The notes under the pieces were generated by a model. That model was given only the letters and a program-made list of their open reading frames with translations. It ran no database searches and was not told the origin of the DNA. The position numbers and the translations under genes are program-made. From positions 4,831,081 to 4,895,080 of the forward strand of contig VZDJ01000301.1 in the NCBI GenBank assembly GCA_008694505.1: 64,000 nucleotides of DNA, given 5' to 3'. Source of the DNA: Cyanoderma ruficeps (Eukaryota; Chordata; Aves; Passeriformes; Timaliidae). This document shows, piece by piece, positions 12,777 to 24,246 of the stretch (position 1 is its first letter; each line of letters opens with the position of its first letter).

Positions 12777-12974
12777 GTGCTTGGAACTGCAGCCAAACAA
12801 CCTGAAAGCTCTGATGGCCCTGGCTGTGAGTTATACCAACACTGGCCATCAGCAAGAAGCCTACCAATCCCTGAGAAACTGGATAAAGCAAAATCCAAAA
12901 TACAAATATATAGTGAGAAGCAAAAAAGGGTCCCCAGCACTCACCAGGAGGATGTCTAAGACAGCAGATGAAAG
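12777..12974 (+). CDS. PEX5L: PEX5L coding exon (TPR2-TPR3 and hinge)
   Basis: The exon is 198 nt, phase 2 in and 2 out (window residues 143-209). It reads CLELQPNNLKALMALAVSYT, then the TPR3 motif NTGHQQEAYQSLRNWIKQNP. The basic hinge YKYIVRSKKGSPALTRRMSK follows; in PEX5 this region links the two TPR triplets. TADE then joins the next exon's serines. The mammalian order SPVD is replaced by TADE here. The donor is AAG|GTACGT. Confidence 0.97.
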
Positions 12975-14251
12975 GTACGTGCAGTGGAAATCCTCATGGT
13001 GGAAATACTAATGATATCCCTTAAACTGATGGTGCCTGCTGTGTCCCCTTGTTCTGTAGAAGTTCAGCCTGTTGTCTGTAATAGCAGGAGAGGGAAGCCA
13101 ACAGAGAACATTTGCTTTAATGACTGAAAGCTTTATCTTTTACACCATCCCTGGAAGTTAAACTAAAAGCCAAAAAAAACCCAGCTAAAAAAGGATGCTT
13201 CTCCTCGACTGCCATCACTTTCCTCCATCCATGTCTCCTGCCTTTGTATTCCCACAACCTCCCCTTCATCCTTCACCTGCTTCCACATCCATACTAAGCC
13301 TTTATCCAGCTCTTCATGTGTGTGGTTTTGCTACTGTTCACTGCTCCTACTCTTTTCCCATATCCCAACCCAGAATGAGCTCAGGAATGAGCCATTTTGC
13401 AGTGCAACAGGAGTTCACTGAGAATATTGAGAAGGTGACACCTGCTTGTTTAAAAGCTGTTCTGGTTCTAACCAAGAGACAACACAGCCATTTGATTTAT
13501 CTCCAGCCATCTTGAATAACAAAAACTTCATGATTTGGCAGCCCTTCATCATGAGTTCAATAAACAAGTACCTCTGGACTGTGAGATGCATAATAAAGTC
13601 ATTAAAGGCATAAACATGATTTAGAGAACCAAAGCACTCAGGCTATCTCACTGCTTGTCATTGTGAAGACAGGCCTTATGTTTCACCCTCATCACTTACA
13701 AGCCCTGGGTTGACAAGATAATTTCGTATGAACAAAAATAAAATATGCAAGTTCTGCTTAATTGCTAAGTGTGTTATTCCACTTTGGCTTCATCCCACTG
13801 GCATCTGGTGCTGTCAGTGCAAAGGTTTCAAGAAGCTACAGTGGGCACAGAAGTCTTGTGTTTTGGCATCTTTCTTCAAGGGTCTTGGCTGGTCCCTTAT
13901 CTATTCCTCTTAAAAATGCTACTATTTTTGCCACTAAAGAACTGTTTTATGTCTGAGAAACTCATCTAATTTGAATAGTTTTAATAAATCTTCATGTCAT
14001 TCCACTTGGGTTCATGGCTGTACTTTGACTTCATTTCATAGATGATTTTTTTTTGTTTCAGACGTGAGTTTAAAACAGCACCTTGAAGTAAACCCTTACC
14101 ATGATGAAGAAGCCCATTTACAAATTTTAGGAGTAAAACGCTTCTGATAAATCCACTACAAAGGCTCTAGTTTCAAGCTATTCAATCAACATTGAAATAT
14201 TTATAAATAACTGTATGATGAATCTTTAAGTCATTTTTCTCCCTTGTCTAG
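12975..14251 (+). other. PEX5L: PEX5L intron, 1.3 kb
   Basis: This intron carries an exon-like acceptor and a 27-codon open frame at 14064-14147 (see findings), but neighbouring coding exons join cleanly without it. The real acceptor is CTTGTCTAG at 14251. No interspersed repeat was recognised. Confidence 0.85.
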
Positions 14252-14417
14252 CTCATTACTTGAAGAAGTAAAGGATTTGTACCTGGAGGCTGCTCACCAG
14301 AATGGTGATATGATAGACCCTGACCTGCAGACGGGACTTGGGGTTCTTTTTCACCTGAATGGAGAATTTAACAGAGCAATAGATGCATTTAGTGCTGCTC
14401 TAACTGTTCGACCAGAG
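14252..14417 (+). CDS. PEX5L: PEX5L coding exon (TPR5)
   Basis: The exon is 166 nt, phase 2 in and 0 out (window residues 209-264). It reads SLLEEVKDLYLEAAHQNGDM, then DLQTGLGVLFHLNGEFNRAI and DAFSAALTVRPE. The last part is the first TPR of the second triplet, which forms part of the C-terminal-tripeptide pocket in PEX5-type receptors. The GLGVLFHLNGEF motif is diagnostic. The donor is GAG|GTACCT. Confidence 0.97.
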
Positions 14418-14785
14418 GTACCTTTTATACTTTTATATTTTTAAAAATTTAGCTTTACAGACCATTTCCTTTTTCCTGTTTGGATCAGGCTATTATTAAT
14501 GACATGCCACTTCTGCCATTAAAATTTTAAGGCCCGAAATAGAAATGTTAATTACAAGACAGCCCTGTGCAGAAACAGATTTATGCATGTCTATTTCCTA
14601 CCTGTGTGCTGATTGATGGTATTTGATATATAAAGTTACCTTTGATCACGAGTCAGAACCTCACATTCCTTGTCAATTAAGATACCAGACTGTTATTTTC
14701 TGCAGTCCTCCTTCCTTTGCGAGCAAAAATGAGATTGTATGTCTGATTTTTGACAGCTACAGTAGAAAACTCATTTTCTCCCCAG
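14418..14785 (+). other. PEX5L: PEX5L intron, 0.37 kb
   Basis: This is a short intron ending TTTTCTCCCCAG. Nothing else was seen in it. Confidence 0.9.
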
Positions 14786-14943
14786 GACTACACGTTGTGG
14801 AACCGCCTTGGGGCAACCTTGGCAAACGGGGATCGCAGTGAGGAAGCTGTGGAGGCCTACACACGAGCCTTGGAACTCCAGCCTGGCTTCATCAGGTCCA
14901 GATACAACCTGGGGATAAGCTGCATCAACCTAGGGGCGTACAG
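14786..14943 (+). CDS. PEX5L: PEX5L coding exon (TPR6-TPR7)
   Basis: The exon is 158 nt, phase 0 in and 2 out (window residues 265-317). It reads [34 protein letters not shown] and [18 protein letters not shown]. The Asn residues in [11 protein letters not shown] and RYNLG line the groove that holds C-terminal peptides in PEX5. In PEX5L this groove binds the HCN C-terminal SNL tripeptide. The donor is CAG|GTGAGC. Confidence 0.97.
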
Positions 14944-15582
14944 GTGAGCATGAGAAACGTGGAAACACAGTCAGGCATCCCAGCTACCGAGTGAAGATTC
15001 ATTTTCAAGCTGATGGTATCTAAGGAAAAGATAATCAGGATATGGCTGCATAATCTCAGCTGTTGTAAAATGTTGTCATCACTTTTTACACAGGACTAAA
15101 AGGCATTTTTGTAGCTCTAACTGCAAATGCTCTTATAATTAGTGGGCTTCTTGTTGCACTTAGTCCTGTTGCAAATTAGTCCTGTTTTTAAGAGCTTTTG
15201 TAAAAGAAAATGTAAGAGCCTGTCTTTAAAAGGGAAACTTGAGTTAAACTGCTTCAAGTAGTTTATGCCATCAAAAACATCCTACAGGAATCAAGGTGAT
15301 ATTCCAGGGTCCCAGCTGTCAGGTTAGGACAGGGAAGATGAAAGGGAGCTTTGCTGCAATGATGACAGTACCCCCAAATATTTGGGTAGCCTGAGTTTTG
15401 TGTTACCCCAAGCCACGCCCTCCTGCTTGATGAAAATCAAACAAGAACACACAAAGACACTGATGAACAACATTGTAAAATAATGTATTTAAGCCTGGCA
15501 TGGAACTTTAGAAAGTTTCCCTGTAGCTGTTAAGCAAATTATATTGCTTGTTTCTTGTTTTTTTTCTTCTTCTTCCCTACAG
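14944..15582 (+). other. PEX5L: PEX5L last intron, 0.64 kb
   Basis: This is the final intron. A long pyrimidine tract (TTTTTTTTCTTCTTCTTCCC) precedes the acceptor CTACAG at 15582. No repeat or RNA gene was seen. Confidence 0.9.
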
Positions 15583-15787
15583 AGAGGCTGTCAGCAATTT
15601 CCTCACTGCTCTCAGCTTGCAAAGAAAAAGCAGGAATCAACAGCAGGTTCCCCACCCTGCTCTATCAGGCAATATTTGGGCAGCACTTCGGATTGCTCTG
15701 TCTATGATGGACCAGCCAGAACTATTTCAAGCTGCCAACGTGGGTGATCTAGACATTCTCTTAAGAGCTTTTAATCTAGAGCCGTAA
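15583..15787 (+). CDS. PEX5L: PEX5L terminal coding exon
   Basis: The coding part is 205 nt including the TAA stop at 15785-15787 (window residues 317-384). It completes TPR7 (EAVSNFLTALSLQRK) and continues NQQQVPHPALSGNIWAALRI, LSMMDQPELFQAANVGDLDI and LLRAFNLEP. The C-terminal helical bundle caps the TPR domain. Mammals end FNLDP as I recall, and this ends FNLEP. The stop overlaps an AATAAA hexamer. Confidence 0.98.
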
Positions 15788-15791
15788 TAAA
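15786..15791 (+). terminator. PEX5L: AATAAA hexamer overlapping the PEX5L stop codon
   Basis: AATAAA begins one base inside the TAA stop. A second AATAAA follows at 15956-15961. Whether either is used is unknown; if used they would give an mRNA with almost no 3' UTR. Confidence 0.3.
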
Positions 15792-16803
15792 AAGGATTCA
15801 AAAATTGATGAAATTGTATTAGGAAACAGAGAACTTTTTTTTATTACTCATCCCCAAATGACCACATTTTCCAAAAGATCATGACTTAGATCAGTAGGGG
15901 AATTCTTTCAGATATTATTCATAAAGGAAAAGTTCAAAAGCACAAAAATAGTGTAAATAAATTCAAACTCAAAGGGTTGAAATGAGCTGTGGCTAATCAA
16001 ACAAAGCCCTGGACTAGATGAAATAGCAATTTCTGAAGAATCTTCATCCCATGCAAGCTATATCTCTCTATTTACATACAGCTGTAAAAAGAAAAGTATC
16101 TTAAGAAGAAACCTAGATAATGGTTATTGCACATTAGAATGGCAAGCAGTGCATCCAAGGAACCTGCTTAGTAGCTCATTGCACTATGCTGACACCACTT
16201 TGCCCCACAGTGGGGACTCCCTGTCCTTCGGTTTCTTTGATGAAAAAGCTTCTCAAGGTCCATTTTTAACACAGCTCTGAAAATAGATGCATGTTAAAAG
16301 GACGTGTTTTATTTTGAGTACGTTTATAAGCTGGCAATCAGTTTTTTGCTTCCAAAGGTACCTGGATTAATTTGGGCCCAGTTCTGGAGGCTCATAAGCC
16401 ATGTGCAATGTCAAGAGGAGCATAGTCCATGGAGGGCTATGGCATGAGCCCAGGTACATTTGGGGAAACCAAGAGTTGCCAGCAGAAGAGGCAATTTGCA
16501 CTGGGATTGTTTCTGTTCAAACCAGCTGTCCTTGATCTGGGACAGTCTGAAGGAGCTCGTGGCAGGGTCTGCACCTTTCTCTGTACTTATGCACTTTAAT
16601 CTTTCTTCTTTGTAAAATAGTGCTATGCTTTTATTTTAGTCACCAAACGGAGTGTACAGGATGGCCTTGTTGGCAGAGAGGACCAAATATAATTTCCTGA
16701 AATGTAATGAGAGGGTTTTCAATATTTTTATGTTAAAAAATGCAAGGACAATATAAACTGCATTAACAGCTAGGAAGATTATTATATGCATCCATCGGGT
16801 ACT

Positions 16804-16837
16804 ACACATATACATGCATGTGCATGCACATACATGT
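16804..16837. repeat. alternating purine/pyrimidine block
   Basis: Thirty-four bases alternate purine and pyrimidine without a break, including ATGCATGTGCATGCAC. The block has Z-DNA potential or is a decayed CA/TG microsatellite in the PEX5L 3' UTR. Confidence 0.75.
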
Positions 16838-18137
16838 TGTATGCAAGTGATGTCATTTCAGAACATAACAAGCTACAGATCTTCATTGCAAATGAAGAAA
16901 AATATTCCTAGGGGTTACTGCCTGCAGACCATGCTCAAGGGAAAGCTTTCCCTAAAGAAATCAGTCTGTATAATGCTTGTAGGATTGAGACCAAGGCTTG
17001 ATCCTGCTGTTGAAAGTTTCCAGGACCTCCATGATACCAGAGAAAATCCTCAGATAACACCAGTACATATAGCTGCTTACAAAAGTGTATATAAACACAC
17101 TACCTTCATTTTCCCTGGCTGGATGAATGGGGAGCAGGGTTGGGGCAGTACCAATCCCTGATGAATGGATTGATTCAGCTACAATCAAACACATTTAGCT
17201 CAGAGTGAATGCGTCAATCAAAGAAGGAAGAGAAATTTTTAGGAGGTGATTTTCAGTTGCTGATATTTTAAATATTTTTCCTGAATAGCTAAAGATAAAA
17301 AAGTGTAATTAGATGTGTTAATCTGTGGTCAGGAATTCAGTGTCCAGAGTAGCTACTGGAATGTGTTAAAGTGGGAAAAATACCACATTTCCTATAAACA
17401 ACATTAGAAGAAAAATCCAGCTCAGAGGGATAAAAAAAGAAATCCAACTGCACAGATCAGAGAGAAAGATGCTCTGTGGGAGTTGGACAGTTTCACCAGT
17501 ACAAACCTAAAGTTTCTTGCAGCTGTCTGTTATTTTGAGCCAGCACTTAAAGGAAAATTCCATGTAAGACAGTGTAATCGCTGCATCTAATCACCATCTA
17601 TGGGTTGTTAAACAAAAATAATGGTCATTAGAAAAGTAAAAGGCTTACCCCTCACTCTCTCCCACTGAACAAAGGTGCCAAAACAGCTACCAAAATTTTT
17701 TTAAGAGTGTTTTATTAATTCATTGTTTACACACATATTCCTGTTTATCTATCAGGTGTTTCATAACTGATTCCTGCAGCTTTCTCTAAGGATGGGAGCG
17801 CCTGGGAATATCACTTTAGCTAAGTGGGCTGCTGTATGCATATCTGCTGACAACAGTTTGCTCTTTTGCTTTGACAGCGATGTGTGATGACAGCTCTCTA
17901 TTGATAAGGCAGAGCAGAAGGTGCAGTGCAATTGAATCTGGGAAGTGATAAGAGAGAAGGGAGGCAGCTTTGAGAAGAGGCTGTAAAGCAAAGGCATATG
18001 TGCTCAGATTTTGCTTGATGCCCTGCCATCACACAAGTTCTTCTAGAATATCCTTTGTGCTGTGGTGTAGGATAATCAGTGCTTACCCAGAGGAATTAGC
18101 TGTTCAGGGACTTTATTTTTGTATCTTTGAAATTAAC

Positions 18138-18156
18138 CAAAAAAAAAAAAAAAAAG
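18138..18156. repeat. A homopolymer
   Basis: This is an A run of more than 15 bases in the PEX5L 3' UTR. No upstream retroposed body was recognised. Confidence 0.8.
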
Positions 18157-20693
18157 TACTTCTCAGAGTCAGAATGACAAGGGGGGTATTTGATTCTCAT
18201 GGCAGTTCACTAAACATCTCCTCCAGCCTGTGGATGAGTAACACAGAAATCATTAGGAAAACCTTATGCAAGTCCAAGCCTCTCCAAAAAGAACAGACTA
18301 ACTAGGTAGCTTTTGATTTATCCTGGGATGCACTGCTCAAAACTACATTTTTCTGCTGAGATATGTCTACACCCATGGGACTGGCACGAGCTGTGTGTGT
18401 AACCTTGAGACAAATCCCCAGGGCTGAACTCTGCCTTCCCAGGGGAGGCTCAGCCCCCAGCCCATCTCAGCTCTGCTGTACAGGACATGGGCACAAAGCC
18501 TCTCCAGAGAGGTGCACAGCCTTGGAGATCATCCCAGCTGCTCTCTGCTGTTGTAGGTGGCCTATGGCAGGTCAACCATGTGCCACTGGCTGAGGCACAG
18601 GGAAAGGCTAAAGCAGGGCAGGTGACAGGGGACAGTGGCACATCTCACACACTTCTGGAGTGGTCAGTGTGGGGGAGTGGCTGGAGACTGAGCTCACCTC
18701 ACTCTAACAGGTCAGGCCCAGCAACTCTTGGGACTTCTGGGCACTTCCTTGGGATCCTGGGCTTTATCATCCTCCTTTAGCCCCCTCTGCCAAGCACTGC
18801 CAGTGCAGCAGGCAGGATTAGATACAGCTTTGAGCTGACCTCCTCTTGGCGTTCCTTAAATATTCAGGACAAGTTTGTATCTTTGCCCAAAACAGCAAGA
18901 GGAAACATGTGAGGAGGCTGCAGCATATTAACAACCTGAATAGAAAATTCATCCACTTGTGCTTCTAACCAAGCATGAGGTGGGATAAACCAGGCGGGTG
19001 CTGAGCAGTAGCAGATTGAGCCTGAGAGTGAGAGACAGCAAATCTGGGTCCTGTTGTCAGCACTCCCTGGGAGCTCGACCAAGTCAGAGCCTCCTGCCAT
19101 GCCTGACGTGCCCAGGTGTGCAGGAAGGAGGATGGGAGGCAGCATTCCTTGTGCTACCTGGGAGCAGGGGATATCACTGTGTCACTGCAGGGCAGAGGGC
19201 AGCATCCCCCTGGGTAGGAAGGCAACACAAACACAAGCTTGCTCAGGTCTAGGGAAGCAGTTTCATGTACAGACTACTGATTTCAGCAGAGGAGAGACTC
19301 AGACACTTCAGAATGCTGTAGAGCATCTATGAGGTGAGGCCCAATTAGAGTGCTGCAATGGTGTATCACCATGTCCCACCCCTGATTCCCTTTCTTGTTA
19401 CTCCTCTCTTTTTCCAGAGGTGATTTATCACTGCCAGGTAACTGATTCCAAGTTTTTGAATCTTTTTTTTTTCTATTTTATATTTCATGCAATTTAAAAA
19501 AAATGTTTTCCTAACCTCAGCATGGGACTGTGCTTGTCCTCTGCAAAGCTTTAGGCATGGTTATGACCTAGAAGCCTGATCCATCAAGCTGCTGAACCCT
19601 GTTAGTCTGCACAAGAGTGCTCAGCACTTTGCATGGTCAGCTCACATGCAGGTATTACCAGGAGAGGGCTGGCTCTGGTACCACTGCACGTGCTGAACAG
19701 GCACTGGAATCACAGGGAGTGTTCAGGGAGTGAGGCTTTGCCCTGAAGGCAAAAGGCTCATTTCTGGCTGACCTCTTTAAACTAGAATGACCACAGGAGC
19801 CTTGTGGCCACAGACTGGTTTATGTCAGCTTGAAGAACCGGTTTGACTTTTAGGCACACACACAAACATATCTGTATCTAGCGGTGTTTTATGATCTGAT
19901 AAATCACAGCACTTGTAAAAATATCGAGGGGGAGGTTCAAATGACACAAAACCTCATATGACAATATTGCATGCAAGTACATTAACCAGTAACCACTATG
20001 CAATATTAACCCCGAGCATGCAGCAGTGCTACCTGAGCATGTGTTTAGAGAATGCATGCAGAAGGCTCACACATAGGGTATTCTTAAACTATTGTTTTGT
20101 ATCATCTGTGGAACATTTTACAAGGCCTTTGCATCTGCCAGGCTCAAATCTGAGTTGTTCATATTATCTGGAACAGGCTAGACCAAACACAGAGAGCTTT
20201 TAAAATCCCATCCTTAGAATTCACTTTGTGTTGTGGGTTTCATGTTTGCTCCAAGTGTTAAATTAATGACAGATATCTGCATAACAGCTTTTACAGACAT
20301 GTTTTAGTACCCTCTCAAGAATTAAAAAGCTAAATCTGCACAGCTTTCACAGTGAAAGCTGGGCCATTTGGATTTTCACATTTCCATCTCTAGTCTCAAC
20401 CACAGAACAGCCAGGTACCCTAGGAACATCCACAGAGCACGGGCTTCCATGGCAGAAATCACAACTGCTGTCCTCTGGCACAGCCAAAGCCTGAGGCCTA
20501 AATCATTGTCTGTTGGAGCCAGTGAGAAATGGAGCAAACCATAAATTGGTTGTAGATCTCTTTTGCCCAAATATGCATCTTCAAAACAAGACATATTCGT
20601 TATTTTCGCATGAATTACCTGCACAGTTGAAAAAAAATGTGATTTCTGGTCACCAGTGTTGTCAGCTTAGCAGTCTGTACAGTGAATTTATGT

Positions 20694-20699
20694 AATAAA
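20694..20699 (+). terminator. PEX5L: candidate polyadenylation signal
   Basis: AATAAA lies in an AT-rich stretch about 4.9 kb past the stop. It is one of several possible alternative 3' ends. Confidence 0.25.
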
Positions 20700-21238
20700 T
20701 GTTAATAATATACCAAGTATTCACAAAAATGGTAAGACAAAATGCACTGCACGTTGTGAAAAAAAAATGGTGGATATGCAATACAGTATTATCTACTATT
20801 CAAACCTTACCTAGGCTAGAATCAGATTCCTTCATTATGGTTCTGCTGATTTTTGGACTGGTGAAATAGATCAGAGAACAGGAGTGCCATGCATGAAGAT
20901 ATCACTGACACTTTGAACAAACGCAGGCAAAATGAAAAACAGGCATGTCAGAGAATCCATGGGAAGTTTCAGAGCCTCAGCCCACAAAGTAACAGGCATT
21001 AGGCAAGGTAAAGAGACAGAAGGAATCTAAATTTTCCTAAAATATGCTGTAACTTTACAAATGCTTGCAATATGTGACAGCCCATTGAGCAAGCTTGCAT
21101 GGTCAAGACTTGATGTGCTTTGATCTCTTTTCCCCTTCTACATTTATAGAATGCCATCGACATTGGCTAAACCTTTAATTTAAACAGCCTTTTTAATATC
21201 AGTAAGCTATTGTAAATTCAGAAAAGTAAAAAAAAAAA

Positions 21239-21244
21239 ATAAAT
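21239..21244 (+). terminator. PEX5L: candidate polyadenylation signal
   Basis: AATAAA follows an A-rich run and precedes TTTATAAATATATTTTATAT. It is a possible alternative 3' end. Confidence 0.25.
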
Positions 21245-21793
21245 TTATAAATATATTTTATATATCAGAGTATAACATATCTAGAGTAAAATAAAACTAT
21301 ATAGTTTTGAGAGGCATTCTGTGTGGCTTCTTCTATATGCTGTAAACCGTTTGAAAACCTTTGCGATCTTGCATCAGTTCTTTCGGCTTTATTTTTAAGC
21401 CAACCTAGAGGAAAGAAGCGGTTCCAGGGTTGGCAGATCCTTTCACCTGGGCCGTCTGAAGAGCCCTGCTGCTGCACACACCTCCAGTGCTCCCTGCAGT
21501 GGTGGTGTCCGTGGGGAAGTGCAGGGGCAGGGCTTGGCAGCACTGCCCAGGTGGGAGCCCAGCCCGACGCCTGAATGTTTACATTCCCTTACAAAGGCTC
21601 ACACTGACCCAGATTCAGAGTCTGAATGTAAGAACATACGGGGGGAAAAGTCAGTTTCTTACCACAGGTAACTCTGCCTCTGTATGCTTAGTGCATTATC
21701 AGCTGTGTGTAATATTAAACACAGACCTATAGTTTACTGATGCTTTGATTTGGTGTTTCCCTGCACTGCTCTTGAAAATAATCTATTTCCTCA

Positions 21794-21811
21794 AAAAAAA
21801 AAAAAAAAAAG
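21794..21811. repeat. A homopolymer
   Basis: This is an uninterrupted A run of about 18 bases within the distal PEX5L 3' UTR. Confidence 0.8.
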
Positions 21812-21997
21812 AATGATGTGCATACTGGATGTGTTAAATTTATTAAGGTCATAGATTACTCTTTGCAGAGCACCACACTTAATGTAGTATTTTTGTACTG
21901 TAATGGAAGCATGCCTTCCTTGGGTTCTTTTCCACATATTAAATTGTATTTATTTACCTGTATTTATAACTGTGCAATTTTTAAATATGTTTTAAAA

Positions 21998-22003
21998 AAT
22001 AAA
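21998..22003 (+). terminator. PEX5L: probable distal PEX5L polyadenylation signal
   Basis: AATAAA is followed within 20 bases by CTTTGTCTGTGGCTTC, a GT-rich downstream element of the expected kind. This is the best candidate for the long-isoform 3' end, with cleavage near 22015-22025. Confidence 0.5.
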
Positions 22004-22020
22004 CTTTGTCTGTGGCTTCA

Positions 22021-24240
22021 AATCTTTCAAAAAATCTCTTTTCAACTTGAAAAGGGTCTTGACTTCAATGACTTAAACTGAAAGGAGGGATCTAAGCCTC
22101 CAACTGAAAGGATTTTTTCAATGAGGTCTTCTATCCTATTGTTTACCAATGCTTCTCTGCTTAAAAATTAAGTCCAGAAGATGCTTTTGTTCTCATTTTT
22201 CCTAAATTCATTGTTTCTCTGAGGCAGAGTTATTTTTAGAATTGATTTTTATTTTGACATGTTGATCGATGATACTTACAACTGAAACTTATACCAGCTG
22301 AGGCCTGGCCCAGAGGGTTCTGCACATGCAGCCCATATGAGGAAAATGGGAAAAAAAGTAGGTAAGAATATTTCCTGAAGACCATGCCATAATTAAAACA
22401 GAAGTAATGATATCACAAACCAACTTTTATGGAAAGCAAAGCCAACAGGCAGTGACTGAAACCACTTAGACAATTTCCCATATCCCACTGTAGGAGTTGG
22501 CTCTCAGCATTTTTCAGTTCTGTCTTTCAGGGGATGAGGTGAAAGTGCTGACAAGGATCATGTCATTCCTACTCAAGTGTTTTTGCTGTGAGACACCAAC
22601 ATAAGCCCAGCCATGAGGGATAAAAACTCCTGTGTGCTGCTGTGGACAGAAGAGCTGACAGCCAGCGAGGGGCTGTGACAGGGACAGCACAGGGCTGGGG
22701 AAAAAGCAGGGCTCTCTCCATGAACATGGAGCTGCTCCAGAAAAACAAACAGAAGGCACAGCCATGGTTTGCCTGCAGGAGGAAATCTCTGTCAGAAAAA
22801 CCAACTGACTAAAACCTATGGCTTTAACCAGAACTTTCCACCGAGGAACAAACGGGAACAGACACAAAAACCACACTAACCCTTAGGTTAGGACAAAATT
22901 AACTGGGCTCTTGGCATTGATATGTTTTCTGGGAGATGTTAAGGCAAGTTTAGTTGTTTTTGCTAAAATGCACTGACAAAGCAGCAGCAGGAAAATCCTT
23001 TGGTTATGTGCTCCATAGGGAACCCAGATCAGGAACACAGCATTGTTGTCCTAAAGCCAAAGACAGTGGGAGAAAAACGTCGGCACCAAATCCACATACA
23101 AAACTGCTCAAAAATCACTGCTAAAGACATCTGAAAACATAATCACCCACTCCAAACAGCTGTCAGTCATGCATGTTTTCAATTATTTTATAGCTTCTGT
23201 CTTCCACCACGGCTGTGAGTGCTGCCCTTATCCAGGTTAAGCTTGTGGGACACCTGAGGGACACAAAGGTGCTCCTTCCCACCTCAGTGAGGGGGAGCAG
23301 AGGGTGGTAACTTTTCACTTATCCAATGCTGCCGCCCACAAACAGTCTGCAAAAGCTAGCAGGCACAAATCCCAGACAGGAAATTCCTGGAAGTTGTGAA
23401 CAGAGCTCGTTGGCTTGTACAGGGAGCCACTCTCCCACCTCTTCCAGTTGCCACAAGGGGTGTGAACAGCGTGGCCTGAGTTGCCATGGCCACAAAGGAC
23501 ACCTGTGATACGAGAGAAACCAGAACCAAGACCATTAATTAAATTTAGACTTCAGAAGCTCAACCAACTCTACATTTCTTATCACTCAACATGTCACATG
23601 TCCTCTACTTCTATGTCAAGAAGTGTCACTGAGCCCAGCAGATTTACCTCTTACCTCTCCTCCAGTTGCTGGTCCCGTGATCCTAAAAAAGTTGTCACCC
23701 TTCAGTCTTCTTTTTCAGCCTATTGCATCTACCAGAGTCCCAAAAGTCACATTTCTATGTAAAGTCCATACATAGAACGTAAGGGAAACAGAATTCTCCT
23801 TTACTGGGCAGCAGAGGAAATTTCTGAGTATGAAATTTGGGCTGAAATGACAGCACTATTCTGCACAAACAATGCCAATTCTTGTCATCAAAGAACATCA
23901 ACAGGCCTAAAAGTTAAAAACAAACCAATCTAACTTAAAACCTGTTTTCTATGGTTTTTTTTTTTTTAATTGCCATATTGTATATCGACTCAGGGCATGG
24001 AGATTTTACCTTTTTAGTTTTTTGGGTTTTTTTAATACACAGAAATGCCAGGAGTCACAGGAAATCAAGACTCTCACAAACCTCTTTGTTCTCTATGCAG
24101 GGTTTTTTTAAATAAAACACCAAATGTGACCACAAAGAGTGAGGGGCAGCATCAAAACACATTCTATCTATTCCTCTTCAGTTCAGACAGGAATAAAGAA
24201 GCAAGAATCCAGACAGTCACCAGATGTGAGAATATTTCTT
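22021..24240. other. intergenic gap between convergent 3' ends
   Basis: I see no gene, RNA or transposon here. It contains a T-run near 23956-23968 and scattered TTTAAT motifs (23965, 24031) that could serve as minus-strand ATTAAA signals for USP13. Its borders depend on the estimated ends of the two UTRs. Confidence 0.5.
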
Positions 24241-24246
24241 TTTAAT
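24241..24246 (-). terminator. USP13: candidate USP13 distal polyadenylation signal (ATTAAA)
   Basis: TTTAAT on the plus strand reads ATTAAA on the transcript strand, about 3.9 kb past the USP13 stop. Other minus-strand candidates (AATAAA) are at 22248, 25853, 26213 and 26676. The choice is a guess based on the length of the family's UTR. Confidence 0.25.

Larger units (their letters stand above)
1..22020 (+). other. PEX5L: PEX5L gene, 3' part (eight last coding exons plus 3' UTR)
   Basis: This is the C-terminal 384 residues of PEX5-like protein (TRIP8b/PEX5R), from eight exons at 3681-3776, 10186-10302, 11236-11379, 11944-12014, 12777-12974, 14252-14417, 14786-14943 and 15583-15787. Mammalian PEX5L is about 626 residues, so roughly the last 60 percent is here; the alternatively spliced N-terminal exons and promoter lie to the left. 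The family protein is a brain-enriched cytosolic auxiliary subunit of HCN channels. It controls their trafficking and blunts cAMP gating, with a TPR domain related to the peroxisomal PTS1 receptor PEX5. All junction phases match (0, 0, 0, 2, 2, 0, 2). The MENNANAN-bearing neighbour USP13 supports PEX5L over PEX5 by synteny. The right end is taken from a distal AATAAA and is approximate. Confidence 0.93.
15788..22020 (+). other. PEX5L: PEX5L 3' UTR (putative, about 6.2 kb)
   Basis: No open frame continues past the stop. The stretch has several AATAAA motifs and ends at an AATAAA followed by a GT-rich patch. A UTR of several kilobases fits my memory of mammalian PEX5L mRNA, but I cannot prove from sequence where transcription stops. 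It holds A-runs near 18139 and 21794, an alternating purine/pyrimidine block at 16804-16837, and a moderately GC-rich region near 18400-19250. No transposon was recognised inside it. Confidence 0.55.

Noticed and set aside
3681..15787. Gene could be PEX5 rather than PEX5L
   Set aside because: The residues around SLEEEFERAKAAVE, the hinge SKKGSPALTRRMSK and the FNLEP end follow PEX5L, and the neighbour is USP13.
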